The notes beneath the pieces are model-generated. The model was not told where the DNA came from and did no database searches. It worked only from the letters and a program-made list of their open reading frames with translations. From Clostridia bacterium UC5.1-1D2 (lineage in GTDB: Bacteria > Bacillota > Clostridia > Lachnospirales > Lachnospiraceae): a DNA stretch of 39,121 nt. The position numbers and the translations under genes are program-made. The number at the start of each line of letters is the position of its first letter. Within the stretch, counting starts at the first letter, position 1. The stretch lies in the NCBI GenBank assembly GCA_001304855.1, contig BBZN01000040.1, positions 1-39,121 on the forward strand, written 5' to 3'. Shown here piece after piece: positions 27,125-37,640 of this stretch.

Positions 27125-28886
27125 TTACGTTTCTTTTTTGTAGACATGCCCGGCCCGCAGTTTTTCCGTGGCCGCCCCGTCTATGGAATAATGCCTGCCG
27201 TCCTTAAGGATTGCTACGCCGTAGCAGTCTCTGGCCCGGTCTATGGAGATCAGTTCCTCCCGCACGTCTTTCAGGACCTTCTGGGGGTCACGGGTGAAGG
27301 GATCTCCCCCAGCCCCCGGCCCCGGGAGTGACAATTGTCACCAGAGTGCCCGTCTCCACCGGAAGCGTCATCTTTGAATAGGCCAGCTCTTTGACCGTCT
27401 TATCTGCAGCTTCCAGAATACAGTGGGAGGTGCCTCCGTCCTTGCCTCCGAAACGCCCCATGGGTGTTTGGCCATTCGGTCTGTGCTGAGCGTCAGGGTT
27501 GTCTTTTCGCTGAGGACTTCAATACATCTTCGCATGCCCAGTCCGCCGCGGAAGCGTCCGGCTCCGTCGGTGTCCGGCTCAAGGGAGTTGGAGCGGACCA
27601 TCAGAGGGTAAGTCATCTCAATCACCTCAGCAGGAGCGTTCCGCGTATTGGTCATGTGGGTCTGGACAGCGTCCATGCCGTCCAGGGTTTTCATGGCGCC
27701 CTGACCGCCGGCATATGTCTCAATATAGTTGTAAAGGCTGCCCCGGCTGTCCGTACCTCCGATATTAAAGAGGCTGGTGACTCCGTTGGAGGCGGCTGCG
27801 GAACGATCGGGAGCTGCTTTATACAGGGCTCCCATAAGCACATCCACCACCTTTGGAGCAGCTATGATGGTTGAGTTGGCAATTGCAGCCGGCGCCTTGC
27901 AGTTGATAACGCTGCCGTAGGGCGCTTTTACGGTAATCGGACGATAGGTGCCGATATTGGGAGGCAGGCCCGGATCCACAAGAACCTTTACCACGTAATA
28001 GCATGCAGATCTTGTACAGGCAATGTTGCTGTTGAAGGAATCGTCTACCTGGGGATCCGTACCCTCAAAATCAAAGACGATGCCGTTGTCGTCGATGGTT
28101 GTCTTAACCTGGATCTTCACAAAGGCTGGGTGCGCGCTGTGCCTTCAATGTAGTCCTCATAGGTGTACACACCGTGAGGCAGCGCCTTCAGGCCTTCCCG
28201 CATCCGCCGTTCCGAGTAATCAAACTGCGCCTCGATATAGCGCTGGAGATCCTTCACTCCGTACTGCTGGCACATTTCCTTCAGGCGCTTAGCGCCCACA
28301 TTGTTGCAGGCCATCTGGGCGTGGATGTCGCCTCTTACCTCTGTGCTTGTACGAACATTCTGCACAATGAAGGATAGAAGCTCTTCATCCACCGCGCCCT
28401 TTTTAACAATTTTCAGAGGCGGAATCTGCAGGCCCTCCTGATATATTTCTCTGAGGCCCGACGCCATGCTGCCGGGTGCGTATCCGCCCAGGTCGGAGTG
28501 ATGGGCCATATTGGCTGCTATGAACTCAATTTCTCCGTCTACAAACACAGGGTCAGCAGAAGGATATCGTTCAGATGGCCGGGGCCTACGGGATAGGGGA
28601 CGTTAAATATAACGTGATCGCCTTCCTCCAGGTCCTCCAGGGTCATCTGGGTAAAGACATAGTCCAGGGCCGAGGGCATTATGCCCAGATGTATGGGGCA
28701 GCCCAGTTCCGTCTGCGAGATAACTTCCCGGTTCTTTGTATAGATGGCGCAGGAGCAGTCCCGGCGGTCCTTGATATTGGTGGAATAGGCGGTGCGGATC
28801 AGCGCCAGGTTCATTTCATCGGTTATGGAATAAAGGGCATTCATAATAACCTGCAGGGTAATCATATCAACATTTTTACTGTTCAT
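27125..28886 (-). CDS. hyuB: Hydantoinase/oxoprolinase subunit B (four frameshifts)
   Basis: Subunit of an ATP-dependent lactam or hydantoin-cleaving enzyme, acting with HyuA. About 585 residues after bridging breaks near 28545, 28118, 27466 and 27308. N-terminus MNSKNVDMITLQVIMNALYSITDEM is typical. Motifs are TELGCPIHLGIMPSA, NVPYPVGPGHLNDILLLTPVFVDGE, AHHSDLGGYAPGSM, DFEGTDPQVDDSFNSN, NTRNAPAEVIEMTYPL, RFRGGLGMRR and, at the end, GAGGWGDPFTRDPQKVLKDV. Each break closes by one base, several in C or G runs. It overlaps hyuA by 11 bases and is the last gene of the - strand operon. The true cyclic amide is unknown. Confidence 0.9.
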
Positions 28887-30942
28887 TTGCTTGTTCCTCC
28901 CGTTGCTCGATAATCAGATTGCGATATTTATCTACGGTAGCGTCATAGCCCTCAAACAGGACGGTGGTGGAATCTGCCTGCTCCACAATTGCAGGGGAGC
29001 AGACCTTATTGCCATGGCGCAGCTTCTGACGGTCGTATATGTTTATTTCCCTGTATCTTCCGCCCATGTATACTCGGCGGGTCCCTTTTACTGCCGCGCT
29101 GCTGTCCTCGCCTGCCCAAGGCTCTTCTGCAAGTTTCGGCTTGCTCAGCAGCCCGATGGCGGTCAGGCGGATATTGACAATCTCCACCACCTCATCCTCC
29201 ATTGCATAGCCGTATTTATCCTTGTGGGTGCTGCTGTAATCACGGCAGATAGCCCGCAGATCCTGGACGGAATACTGCTCAATATTGGGTATGGTCAGCT
29301 CCAGCTCATAACCCTGTCCCTCGTAGCGCAGGTCGGCGGAGCGCTGGAATATAATATCGTCTTTTTTAACATGCTCCTCCACCAGCTGCTTTAAGGCGCT
29401 TTGTTCCATCTGCCCGTACTCGCTGCTGAGGGCGGCCGGATCCAGATTCCACAGGCCATGGAGATAAGTTTTGGAATAATCGTGGCGGAAGTCAGCCATG
29501 AGAAGTCCCAGGGCGCAGTTGACGCCGGGAGCTTCAGGCACAATCAGCTTCTTTATATTCATCTGCCTTGCAAGGTCAACGGCATGGACAGGACCTGCGC
29601 CTCCAAAGCAGACCAGGGCGAATTTCCGCGCGTCGTGGCCCCGTTCAACGGATACCATACGGATGCCCCGCACCATCGTGGCGTTGACTACCCTCAGGAT
29701 ACCTTCGGCCGCGTCCTCCACAGTCAGCCCCATGGGTTTTGCGATGTGCTCATAGATGGCTTTTTTGCGCCTTCCACATCCAGGCCCATGTCTCCGTTGG
29801 CAAAGAAGCCGGGATTCAGGTAACCCAGCACTGCGTTGGCGTCGCTTACGGTTGGTCTTGTGCCGCCCCGCATATAGCAAACGGGCCCGGGGTCTGCGCC
29901 TGCGCTCTCAGGACCTACCTGCAGGGCGCCGCCTGCATCCACCCATGCGATGCTGCCGCCGCCTGCGCCCAGGGTCTTGATATCAATCATGGGCACTTTT
30001 ATGATATGTCCGTCTATGTCGCTTTCCACCGTATAGGAGGGCTTGCCGCCGCTTGCAAGGGAGACGTCAAAGCTGGTTCCTCCCATGTCTACGGTGATGA
30101 TATCTTCGATACCGATCATTTTTGCCGTCACCAGCCCTCCCAGCAAGCCGGCCGCAGGGCCTGAAAGAACCGTCTGAACGCTCTTTTTGCTGGCTTCCTG
30201 ACTGGTGGCCACACCGCCGTTGGACTGCATAATATGTAAATCCGACTGAATGCCCATCTTTTTGATTTCATCCTGGATTTTTCCCAGGTATTTTTCGATG
30301 ATTGGCATTACGTATGCATTGATGACTGTAGTGCTGCTTCTCTCATACTCCTTGTACTCGGGCAGGGTTTCGCAGGAGAGGCACACCCGCAGCTGGGGCG
30401 CGGCCTCTTTGAGGATCTCCCGGATGCGCAGCTCATGGGCCGGGTTGGCGTAGGAGTGGAGCAGGCACACGGCTACGATCCCGATTCCTTCCTCCTCCAG
30501 GATCTTTGCAATTTTATAGACCTGTTCCTCGTCAAGAGGTGTGTCCACCTCCCCTGTATAAAGCATGCGCTCATCCACCTCAAAACGGTACTCCCTCGCA
30601 ATGAAGGAATCCGGGCGGCGGGCAAAATAGTCGTAGAGCTTTGGACGGGACTGTCTTGCAATATGGAGGACATCCCGAAAGCCCTTAGTTGTAATCAGAG
30701 CGGTTGGCACGCCTTTGCGCTCGATCAGCGCATTGGTGGCCACGGTTGTTCCATGAATGAGGAAGTTTACCTGATTCAAATCCACGTTGTACATGTCAAC
30801 TATTTTATTGATGCCGTTGATAACGGCCTCGTTGGGCGCCTTGGCACAGAAGGGTCTTGGTGAGCTCGATAGTACCTTTATCCTCGTCAATCACCACCAC
30901 ATCTGTAAAAGTTCCGCCTACATCAATACCAAGTCTAACCAT
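28876..30942 (-). CDS. hyuA: Hydantoinase/oxoprolinase subunit A (frameshifted)
   Basis: ATPase-like subunit of the hydantoinase/5-oxoprolinase family, about 690 residues. The start at 30942 is set by AAAGGAG upstream and the phosphate loop LGIDVGGTFTDVVV. The frame is disturbed near 30844-30854; two one-base losses would restore TKTPSVPKAPNEAVINGI. It breaks again at the T run 29761-29766, where a seventh T restores EGAKKAIYEHIAKPMGL. Other motifs: HGTTVATNALIERKG, LPEYKEYERSSTTVINAYV, QSNGGVATSQEA, LSGPAAGLLGG, VDMGGTSFDVSL, LGAGGGSIAWVDAGG and FGGAGPVHAVDLAR. These are the HyuA/OplA signatures. It lies downstream of a TRAP transporter and upstream of hyuB. Confidence 0.9.
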
Positions 30943-30993
30943 TTTTATTTGTACTCCTTTCAAATCCGTTAATTCAGGAATTTTAGTTTCGTG

Positions 30994-32322
30994 CTACATT
31001 GTGCCGGGCAGCCAGGTGGCAAGCTGCGGGAACAGATAAAGAATAAAGACGTAAACCAGCATTATGAAGAAATAGGGCAGAGATCCCCGTATTACCTGCC
31101 CAGAGTGAAGCCGTCCGGACTCTCCGGGTTTGGATAGTTCTGGGCGATTCCGTGAATTACAAACAGGTTCATGCCGATGGGAGGCGTAAGGCAGGCAACC
31201 TGGGCCATGACAACGAAGAATACCGCAAACCAGAGGGGGTCAAAACCAAATGCCACAACCGCCGGATAGAGAACCGGCATGGTCAGGTAAAGCATACATG
31301 CAGACTCCATCAGACAGCCCAGAACCAGATAAATCATAATACAGATCAGGAAGAAACCGAACTTGTGAGATTCAGCGAGAGCAGCCACTCCGTAACGGAG
31401 CGGTTGATGCCTGTGTTCACCAGCAGGTAATTATACACCTGGGCGCTGACGATAATCAGCATCAGCACTGCCGTGGTCTTGCCTGCGCTGATCATGGAAT
31501 CACGCATCATTTTCCAGGATAAGGTCCGGTTGATGATTGCAAATACACAGCTACCGCCGTACCCACCGCAGCCACCTCCGTGGGAGTGGCTATGCCGCCG
31601 TAAAGGCAGCCGAAGATGGTAATCATCAGCAGAATCATGGGCAGGACGTCCGGGATGGCCCTCAGCTTTTCCTTTCCCGAAGCTTTCTCGGGAACGGGAG
31701 TCAGGCCTTTTTGCATGGTGCAGCGGATGCCGATGTAAAAGACAAATATCAGCGCCAGCAGAAAACCGGGCACTACTCCCGCCATGAACAGTTTTGTTAC
31801 AGAACCGTTGGTCAGCGTACCGTAAATGATAAGGGGTATGCTTGGAGGGATTAAAAGCCCCAGGGTGCCTCCGGAGGCAAGAGAGCCGAAAAGCATCTCG
31901 GAGTTGTACCTGCGCTTTGTCATCTCCGGTATGGAAACGGAGCCTATGGCTGCGGCCGTAGCGATAGCCGAGCCGCTGATAGCTGCAAAAAATGCGGTAG
32001 CGGCGATATTGGACTGCAGCAGCCCTCCGGGCAGCTTCCCGATGAGCTTTGCAAGGCCCCGGTAAAATTTTTTGCTGATATCCGCCCGGAGCACAATCTC
32101 TCCCATAAGTACGAACAGGGGAATCGCCGTCATGGTATAGCTGATGGAGTTATTCCAAACGATGGAGCCGATGGCCGTCATAGCGGCCTGGGAGGTGGGC
32201 TTTCCAAAGAGAAGAAGGCCGATGACTCCCGCGGTTCCGAGAGCGAAGGCCACCCATTCCCCGATGAAGAATAAAGCGAATAATATAACCATAGTAAGGA
32301 TAAACGTTGTTGCCCAAGACAT
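30994..32322 (-). CDS. dctM: TRAP transporter large permease, DctM/SiaM type (frameshifted)
   Basis: Large membrane subunit (about 12 helices) of a sodium-driven TRAP importer. Motifs: NSISYTMTAIPLFVLMGEIV, GRAD-like start of the DctM repeat (AAISGSAIATAAAIGSVSIPEM), ASGGTLGLLIPPSIPLIIYG, and late TPPIGMNLFVIHGIAQ. Breaks near 31545 (T run), 31393 and 31090 split it into parts. Repaired, the tail reads GQVIRGSLPYFFIMLVYVF and ends LATWLPGTM, stop at 30994-30996. Its start codon overlaps the dctQ stop by one base (TAATG). Substrate is set by the DctP protein. Confidence 0.9.
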
Positions 32323-32900
32323 TATTCTTCATCCTCCTTTACAATGCTTAGTTGTTCCATAATCTCTTTCTCGGCGGCAGACTGCTCTTCCTCCGGCTTG
32401 ATTTTACCGGTGGCTTTTAAAATATCCCGCCCGGTGAGTACCGTCAGGCTCAGGAAAAGAATCAGGCAGCCCAGGGGTATGAACAGCTGCGGAATCCACA
32501 GAGGCGTCTTGATAAAGCTTACGGAACGGGAACCTTTAATAAGGGATTTGGACATATAGTCGAAGGTATATCTTAACAAGATTCCGGTATAGCACAGTAC
32601 GATTGCGTCAATGAAAATATCGAGAAAGCATCGGATTTTCACCGGAACTTTGTTGTATATAATATCGATGCGCACGATCGCCCCCTCCAGGAGAGCGTAG
32701 GCCGAGGCGAGGAAAAAGCCGCCCGCCATAAGATAACCTGAAATCTCATCTGAAACCAGCGTAGAGCTGTGGAAAAATGTGCGCAGCACCACTTCTGTGA
32801 ATACCAGTAAAAACATCAGCACCAGCATGAAGCCGCCGGCATAGGCGCCGGCGTAGGCGATTTTGCGGACGAGTTTTTCATAGGAGTTCCAACGTTGCAT
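32322..32900 (-). CDS. dctQ: TRAP transporter small permease, DctQ type
   Basis: 192 residues, intact. Four-helix small subunit: AGGFMLVLMFLLVFTEVVLR with the conserved Glu-Val-Val-Leu-Arg, TLVSDEISGYLMAGGFFLASAYAL, HVRID-like AIVRIDIIYN, and PLWIPQLFIPLGCLILFLSL. This is the DctQ pattern. The charged C-terminal tail (GKIKPEEEQSAAEKE) is cytoplasmic. AAAGGAG precedes the start. It sits between dctP and dctM. Confidence 0.92.
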   Translation of the reverse strand: MQRWNSYEKLVRKIAYAGAYAGGFMLVLMFLLVFTEVVLRTFFHSSTLVSDEISGYLMAGGFFLASAYALLEGAIVRIDIIYNKVPVKIRCFLDIFIDAIVLCYTGILLRYTFDYMSKSLIKGSRSVSFIKTPLWIPQLFIPLGCLILFLSLTVLTGRDILKATGKIKPEEEQSAAEKEIMEQLSIVKEDEE

Positions 32901-32943
32901 ATCTAAATCACTCCTTTCAAGTTTGGCAGGAGTTGAAAACCTG

Positions 32944-34021
32944 CTATTTTTCGTTCACCTTATTGATGGCCTCCAGAGCGTCATCAAGAGCCAGCCTTAC
33001 ATCTCCGCTGACGGAATCCCGGTAGGAGTTTATCACAACTGTGGCTGCTTCCTTGCTTTTTAGCATCTCTTCTTCCGTGGGCTCAATCATCAGTACGTTG
33101 CCTTCTGTCTCTGCACGTTCCAGATACTGGGCATCCACCTCCGCCATAACGCTGCGGCACTGGGCCTCCAGGTCTGCGAAGCAGTCCATCATGATACTCC
33201 TGAGATCCTCCGGGAGGGAATTAAGAGCCTCCTCGCTGGCCAGAATATACTGGATACCGGGGCCGTAGTTTGCCGTATAGCACCAATCCAGCGGCTCGTG
33301 AAGCTGGGAGTCCACGATTCCCATGGCGGATGTGATCAGTGTGTCGAAGATTCCGCGGTTAAGGCGTCGGGTACTTCCGCCCATGTCAATGCCAGGGGGG
33401 TTCCCTTGAACTGGAGCACGAACTCGCTCTGGGTGCTGGCAAGGGTTCTCACCTTTCGGCCGGCCAGATCGCCGAAACCGCTTATCGGCGTGCCTGTGCC
33501 CCAGATATACTGGCCGGGATACATAAAGTAGCCCACTTCGGTGACGCCGTAGGTTTCGTGGAGATATTTATCCATATAGGGGCGGATGGCATTGTCGCAG
33601 GCAGTTGCCTCATCCATATTGGTTACAAGATAGGGCAGCATGGGGATCTCGGTAAATTCACACTGTCCCCCGGCATAGCCGCCGTTGATGCTGCACAGCT
33701 GAACTCCCCCGTCGCCCATGACCTGGATGATCTCATTCCCGGAAAAGGGAAGCTCGCCCTGGCTCTGAACGGTGATTTTCACACGGCCGCCGGTTTTTCA
33801 AGCACATCCTCGGCCCACACCTTTTCAAGCTTTGGAACGGTGGACTCGCTGGTCATATAATCAAACATAATCCACTCGTAGACGTCCTTTTCCTCAGCCG
33901 CCTTTTCAGCGGCCTGATTTTCCGCCGCTTTTGTTTCTGTGCTGCCGGAACTGGAACATCCCGTTGCAGCAGATATGGCTAACAGCAGAGAAGCAGCCAG
34001 TATAGAATATCGTATACCCAT
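32944..34021 (-). CDS. dctP: TRAP transporter solute-binding lipoprotein, DctP type (frameshifted)
   Basis: About 360 residues. Signal with lipobox AATGC, then a Ser/Glu/Ala linker. Domain motifs: WAEDVLEKTGGRVKITVQSQGELP, ENAI-like CDNAIRPYMDKYLHETYGV, and DLAGRKVRTLAS containing the Arg that normally salt-bridges the substrate carboxylate. Then FKGTPLALTWAEVPDALNRGIFDT and DSQLHEPLDWCYTANYGPG. Breaks near 33783 (A run) and 33360 are closed by one base each. AAGGAGG precedes the start at 34021. The conserved Arg implies a carboxylate ligand, fitting an amino-acid-like substrate. Confidence 0.9.
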
Positions 34022-34086
34022 TTTTACCTCCTTGTTCTTATTTTAACGATTCACAGTAACAGTTTAAAGTTTGTGACCAGGTACTT

Positions 34087-34156
34087 GAAGCAGAGAATTC
34101 ACAAGGCACAAGGCGCCGTCACAGGTCCCGGGGTGTCATGGTTTGTTCTCTGCTTC
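34087..34156. other. Long-range inverted repeat upstream of dctP
   Basis: GAAGCAGAGAA (34087-34097) and TTCTCTGCTTC (34146-34156) form a perfect 11-bp stem enclosing 48 bases with GC-rich words (GGCGCC, GGTCCCGGGG). In the - strand transcript it lies between the aconitase X small subunit and dctP. It could be a leader, processing or attenuation structure. No known RNA family was recognised. The remaining bases of 34022-34209 show no gene. Confidence 0.5.
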
Positions 34157-34209
34157 CGTACAAAAGGCTTTTTTGTGAGCCTCAGGGCTTCGCTGCTGAT
34201 TCCGGCAGA

Positions 34210-34650
34210 CTAAGGCTCCTTATCTGATTGGCATCTTTTCAGTATCTCAACCCTCCCCCTCTCACCGTCCACCCAGAGGTAATCCCCTGTCTCGATAAGG
34301 TCCAGCGGATTGGCGTCTGTGAAATCGCAGACACAGGGGGTTTGGGTGCTGGCTACTGCGCCGCCTACACGGCTGTCCATGTGAAGTACGACCCAGGCCG
34401 CCGGGGCAAAGCCAGCCAGCTTGGCAGATTTAAAGTGGGCTGAGAATCCGTTTGAACCCTTGCCGCCGGGAATTACCAGCACACAATCCTTGATGCACAT
34501 GCCTGCGTGCGGATTGCCCGGCTCATAGATGATTCCGTCCTTGTCCCCCACACCGCCGCTGTTGCCGGATATGCCCCTGGGGCAGACGATGGCAGTTCCC
34601 CGGGCTGCGCCCGGAAATGCGCCCCGGCCCTGTAAGACAATGTTTTCCAT
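34210..34650 (-). CDS. Aconitase X small (swivel) subunit, DUF126
   Basis: About 146 residues, intact. The swivelling domain partner of aconitase X. Motifs: LQGRGAFPGAARGTAIVCP, the loop GNSGGVGDKDGIIYEPGNPHAG, VLVIPGGKGSNGFSAHF with the Gly-Ser anion loop, and the C-terminal DGERGRVEIL. Start 34650 (MENIVLQG) follows GGAAGGGGG. An in-frame ATG at 34686 would overlap the large-subunit gene. Split large plus small subunits are the common bacterial arrangement. Known bacterial aconitase X proteins dehydrate cis-3-hydroxy-L-proline. Confidence 0.88.
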   Translation of the reverse strand: MENIVLQGRGAFPGAARGTAIVCPRGISGNSGGVGDKDGIIYEPGNPHAGMCIKDCVLVIPGGKGSNGFSAHFKSAKLAGFAPAAWVVLHMDSRVGGAVASTQTPCVCDFTDANPLDLIETGDYLWVDGERGRVEILKRCQSDKEP

Positions 34651-34673
34651 AGATACGTCCCCCTTCCGGCAGT

Positions 34674-35948
34674 TCAGGCGTCCCATCTTCCGCTGATTGC
34701 GGAGTCAATACAGCCGTCTGTATTTCCAAAAATATCTTTGCCTTCGTCTGGTTGCGCAGGTTATGGGCCTGCTTGGCGCTGTTAACCAGAATAGAACCGG
34801 CATGGCCGTGGCTCTGGGCGCGCATAACCAGGGGGCAGGTGCTGTTGAGAAGGTGGCCGCCGCTGCCCTCAATGGACTTTTTATAGCCGTTGAGTTCTGC
34901 CAGCGCCTGTACCGAGTAATCGGTCCATATCCACAGCTCCACATGATCCGATATTTTTTCCCCTCCAGGCGGGAGGCGATATAGGCCACCTCCTCCAGAC
35001 TCAGATGAGGGCAGCCGATGGATATAAGCTCCACATCACAGCCGCCGGGATCGGATAACAATTCTACGGAGCGGTCAAACTCCTTTCGGGTAAGATCCGT
35101 CACAGCCACAGGTTTATGCCCCCTTAGGCGTCCTCCAGATCCCTGGCTTCCGGGGTAAGGCCCGTAATGTGGCAGATTTCGGCGGGACTGGGCACTGCCA
35201 GGGATGCGAAGCACTGCCTCAGCTTTGTCATGTTGGGCCTGTGGTAATCGCCCGTAAGAACCGGGCGGCCTCCCGGGGACAAAAGACGTCCGGCGGTGTA
35301 GCCGATGACGTCCCAGTCGTAGGCGGTCCCGGAGGGACAGCATATGCGAAAGACGTCGGTGGCGTACCGGTTCTCCTGACAGTGCATGCCCCAAAGGGGC
35401 GTGTATCCGGTGATTGCCGCGCAGATTGCGGTTTCCACACCGTCGCTGTTGCCGCAGGCGCCCATAATGGAATTGCAGACCACTGCATTGCTGGACTCGT
35501 TGGTCACAAAATGTTCGCCCTGCAGAGGCAGCCAGCCGCTGTAATAGGGGGTGCAGGTGTTCACCGTGGCTACGCCGAAGGTTCTCATGTACTCCAGGAT
35601 CCATTTGTTTAATTCATATTTGTCCCGGGGCATATGAGTTGCGTCGTTGTCGAAGAGATCAAAAGGCACTGAATCGCTGACTGTAATGCAGTCCCGGCAG
35701 AAGGGTTCTATAGGGAGCGCCTTGTGGCTGTTGAGCATAAAGCGGCTGAATTCCGCCACATAGTTTTCCTTTGTAAGCTCCGGCTGCCAATGCTGGGCCC
35801 CGATACAGACTGTGGCGCGGTCCACTTTGCAGAGCTCTTTTGCTCCAAGGACATTTGCATAGTTGACAATCATCTCCATGGCCTTCTGCCTGAACCCGCC
35901 CTCGCTGCCGTCAAGAAGCGCCTGCTCACATTTTTTTAACCTGACCAT
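34674..35948 (-). CDS. Aconitase X catalytic (large) subunit, DUF521 (frameshifted)
   Basis: About 425 residues after bridging breaks near 35126, 34955 and 34752. It belongs to the aconitase X catalytic family, an iron-sulfur dehydratase. Seen: VDRATVCIGAQHWQPEL, TCTPYYSGWLPLQGEHFVTNESSNAVVCNSIMGACGNSDG, LTGYTPLWGMH-like ITGYTPLWGMHCQENRYA, ISIGCPHLSLEEVAYIAS and the tail IFGNTDGCIDSAISGRWDA. The conserved Cys in the SIMGACGNSDG and IGCPH loops are candidate cluster ligands. It sits between the reductase gene and the small subunit. The best-known bacterial activity is cis-3-hydroxy-L-proline to Δ1-pyrroline-2-carboxylate. Mevalonate-5-phosphate dehydratase is the archaeal alternative. Confidence 0.87.
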
Positions 35949-35985
35949 CGCCCGGTCCTTTCTCCTTTGTCAGATAAAAGGGGTT

Positions 35986-37116
35986 TTATTTCAGCCAGTA
36001 CTGCTTATCCCAGAATGACAGGATCTGGCCGATATTCTCCTTGTTGGCCCGGTCAAGAATTTTCTTTCCCCAGGCAACGTCCTCAACCGCCATACCGCTG
36101 GTGATGAAGATGATGGTATCGTCGGGATTTTCTCTGGCCGGCGCATTGCCGATGATAACGTCCCCTACGCTTTTGATGGTATCGCCGGAAAGCTTGCCCT
36201 GGTAGACGGCGTCGATAACCGGTGCAGAGGGAGCCCAGGACAGGATTTCCTCCCGGATGCCTTCTCTCGGATAGTCCATTTCGTGGATAAAGGCCTGGTG
36301 CAGCTTCCAGTTGTCCGCGTAAATACTGCAGTCCCCGATCCAGTCGTCATTGACGAACTCGGCAGCTCCTGTGAGGCACAGCAGCGCGCCCTTCTTCAGC
36401 TGGTTGGTATCGATAGCCGGCAGCTTTTCGCCTGAGGCCGCGATGTGGACAATATCCATGTCCTTTACCGCGTCTTCCATATTGTGGACAATGACCGCTT
36501 CTATACCGATCTCCTTTTCAGCATATTGGACGAATTTTTCAGAAGCGCTCTCAAATACGTCGTATACGTAAACCCGTTTCAACGTTTTTATGGCAGTGGC
36601 GATTCCAAGAAGGGCTGTTTTACCCACCATGCCTGCGCCGATGATACCCAGCGTCTCTGCTCCGCTGCGCGCCAGGTATTTTGTGGCTACGCCCGGCACT
36701 GCGCCTGTACGCATCTGGCTTAACAGATTGCCTGACATAAATGCCAGAGGCTTTACATTGTCAGGGTCGTTGAGGATAATCGAATGGATGGATCTGGGCA
36801 GCCCCAGTTCGCGGTTGGCTATGTTGGAGCCATACCATTTTTCGCCGCATATATGGTAATCGCCTCCCAGATAGGCAATCATAGCCATGAAACGGCGGTC
36901 AGGCCCTGCCACAGGCATCCTGGGCCCCCTTGGCGCTGGCGGAAACCAGATGAGATGGCCATGGTCATTCTCGCTGGGCCCGCCCATCAGATAGTCGCCT
37001 TTGGCAATGAGCGCAAAGGAATCGCTTACTGCCTCCAAACATCCCTCCATGTCCATAACGCCGGCTTTCACCATATCTGGTTCAGACAGAAACCTCAACC
37101 GTACACTTACATCCAT
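35986..37116 (-). CDS. Ornithine cyclodeaminase/mu-crystallin family oxidoreductase
   Basis: About 376 residues, intact. NAD(P)-binding GIIGAGMVGKTALLG, the family signature SQMRTGAVPGVATKYLA, and VYVYDVFE at the end of the second strand. Members include Δ1-pyrroline-2-carboxylate reductase, ornithine cyclodeaminase and alanine dehydrogenase-like enzymes. Next to aconitase X, the reductase that turns Δ1-pyrroline-2-carboxylate into proline is the best guess. ATG 37116 fits AAAGGAG spacing better than GTG 37122. It is the first gene of the - strand operon. Confidence 0.87.
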   Translation of the reverse strand: MDVSVRLRFLSEPDMVKAGVMDMEGCLEAVSDSFALIAKGDYLMGGPSENDHGHLIWFPPAPRGPRMPVAGPDRRFMAMIAYLGGDYHICGEKWYGSNIANRELGLPRSIHSIILNDPDNVKPLAFMSGNLLSQMRTGAVPGVATKYLARSGAETLGIIGAGMVGKTALLGIATAIKTLKRVYVYDVFESASEKFVQYAEKEIGIEAVIVHNMEDAVKDMDIVHIAASGEKLPAIDTNQLKKGALLCLTGAAEFVNDDWIGDCSIYADNWKLHQAFIHEMDYPREGIREEILSWAPSAPVIDAVYQGKLSGDTIKSVGDVIIGNAPARENPDDTIIFITSGMAVEDVAWGKKILDRANKENIGQILSFWDKQYWLK

Positions 37117-37640
37117 AATCACTATCTCCTTTCTTTATATGGGCGGTTCCTGAATCTTTTAAGGGTCAGGCCGCCAATTTTGAGTTCGTTTTTAAAACTT
37201 CTTTATGTTGATTGGGTACAGATACAATTTTTCAATAGGGGGTGACAGATACTAAAAATGGGGATCGGTTCTTTGTTTAAAGAAAGTTGCCTGAAGTGCC
37301 TGTGGGAAGGGGGAGGATTTTTGTCTGCCGGGAATTATGGTTCATTTGATTCTCGCCACTTTTATCTTGATTTTATAGTAAATGGACAGTATAATCAAAT
37401 ATAAATAATTGAAAGTCATTATAAGTATAAATAAATAAGGTTTTTTCGTTAATTTTCTATCAAATTTTTACGTTGTCCTGAATTGTAAGAATTTTGTCCG
37501 CAGTATATCTGTAATTATGTAACGACAGGCAGGGTTTCCATAATTGTCACATTTATAACCCGGGCGGTTTTCTCTGAGATGGAGGAAGGCCGGGGTTGTA
37601 TCAGAGGTAATTCCACACCAATGAAAAAGGGGCTGGGTAT
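37117..37640. other. AT-rich divergent regulatory region between reductase and lysR
   Basis: About 520 bases without a gene. A perfect hairpin TTCTTT-GTTT-AAAGAA lies near 37268-37283. A - strand promoter candidate lies at 37372-37399. AT-rich words such as ATAATTGTCACATTTATAA near 37540 have T-N11-A character as in LysR sites. The usual layout is LysR binding here to control both directions. Confidence 0.5.
37372..37399 (-). promoter_or_regulatory. Candidate promoter of the aconitase X/TRAP/hydantoinase operon
   Basis: On the - strand: TTTGAT (-35) at 37399-37394, a 16-base spacer, TATAAA (-10) at 37377-37372. It would give a leader of about 250 bases before the reductase gene. Other AT-rich words are possible. 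Confidence 0.35.

Noticed and set aside
34705..35604. Long alternative - strand frame within the aconitase X large subunit
   Set aside because: Only its part from about 35124 to 34955 carries aconitase X sequence. The rest is Arg/Pro-rich out-of-frame text, so it reflects the frame breaks and is not a separate gene.
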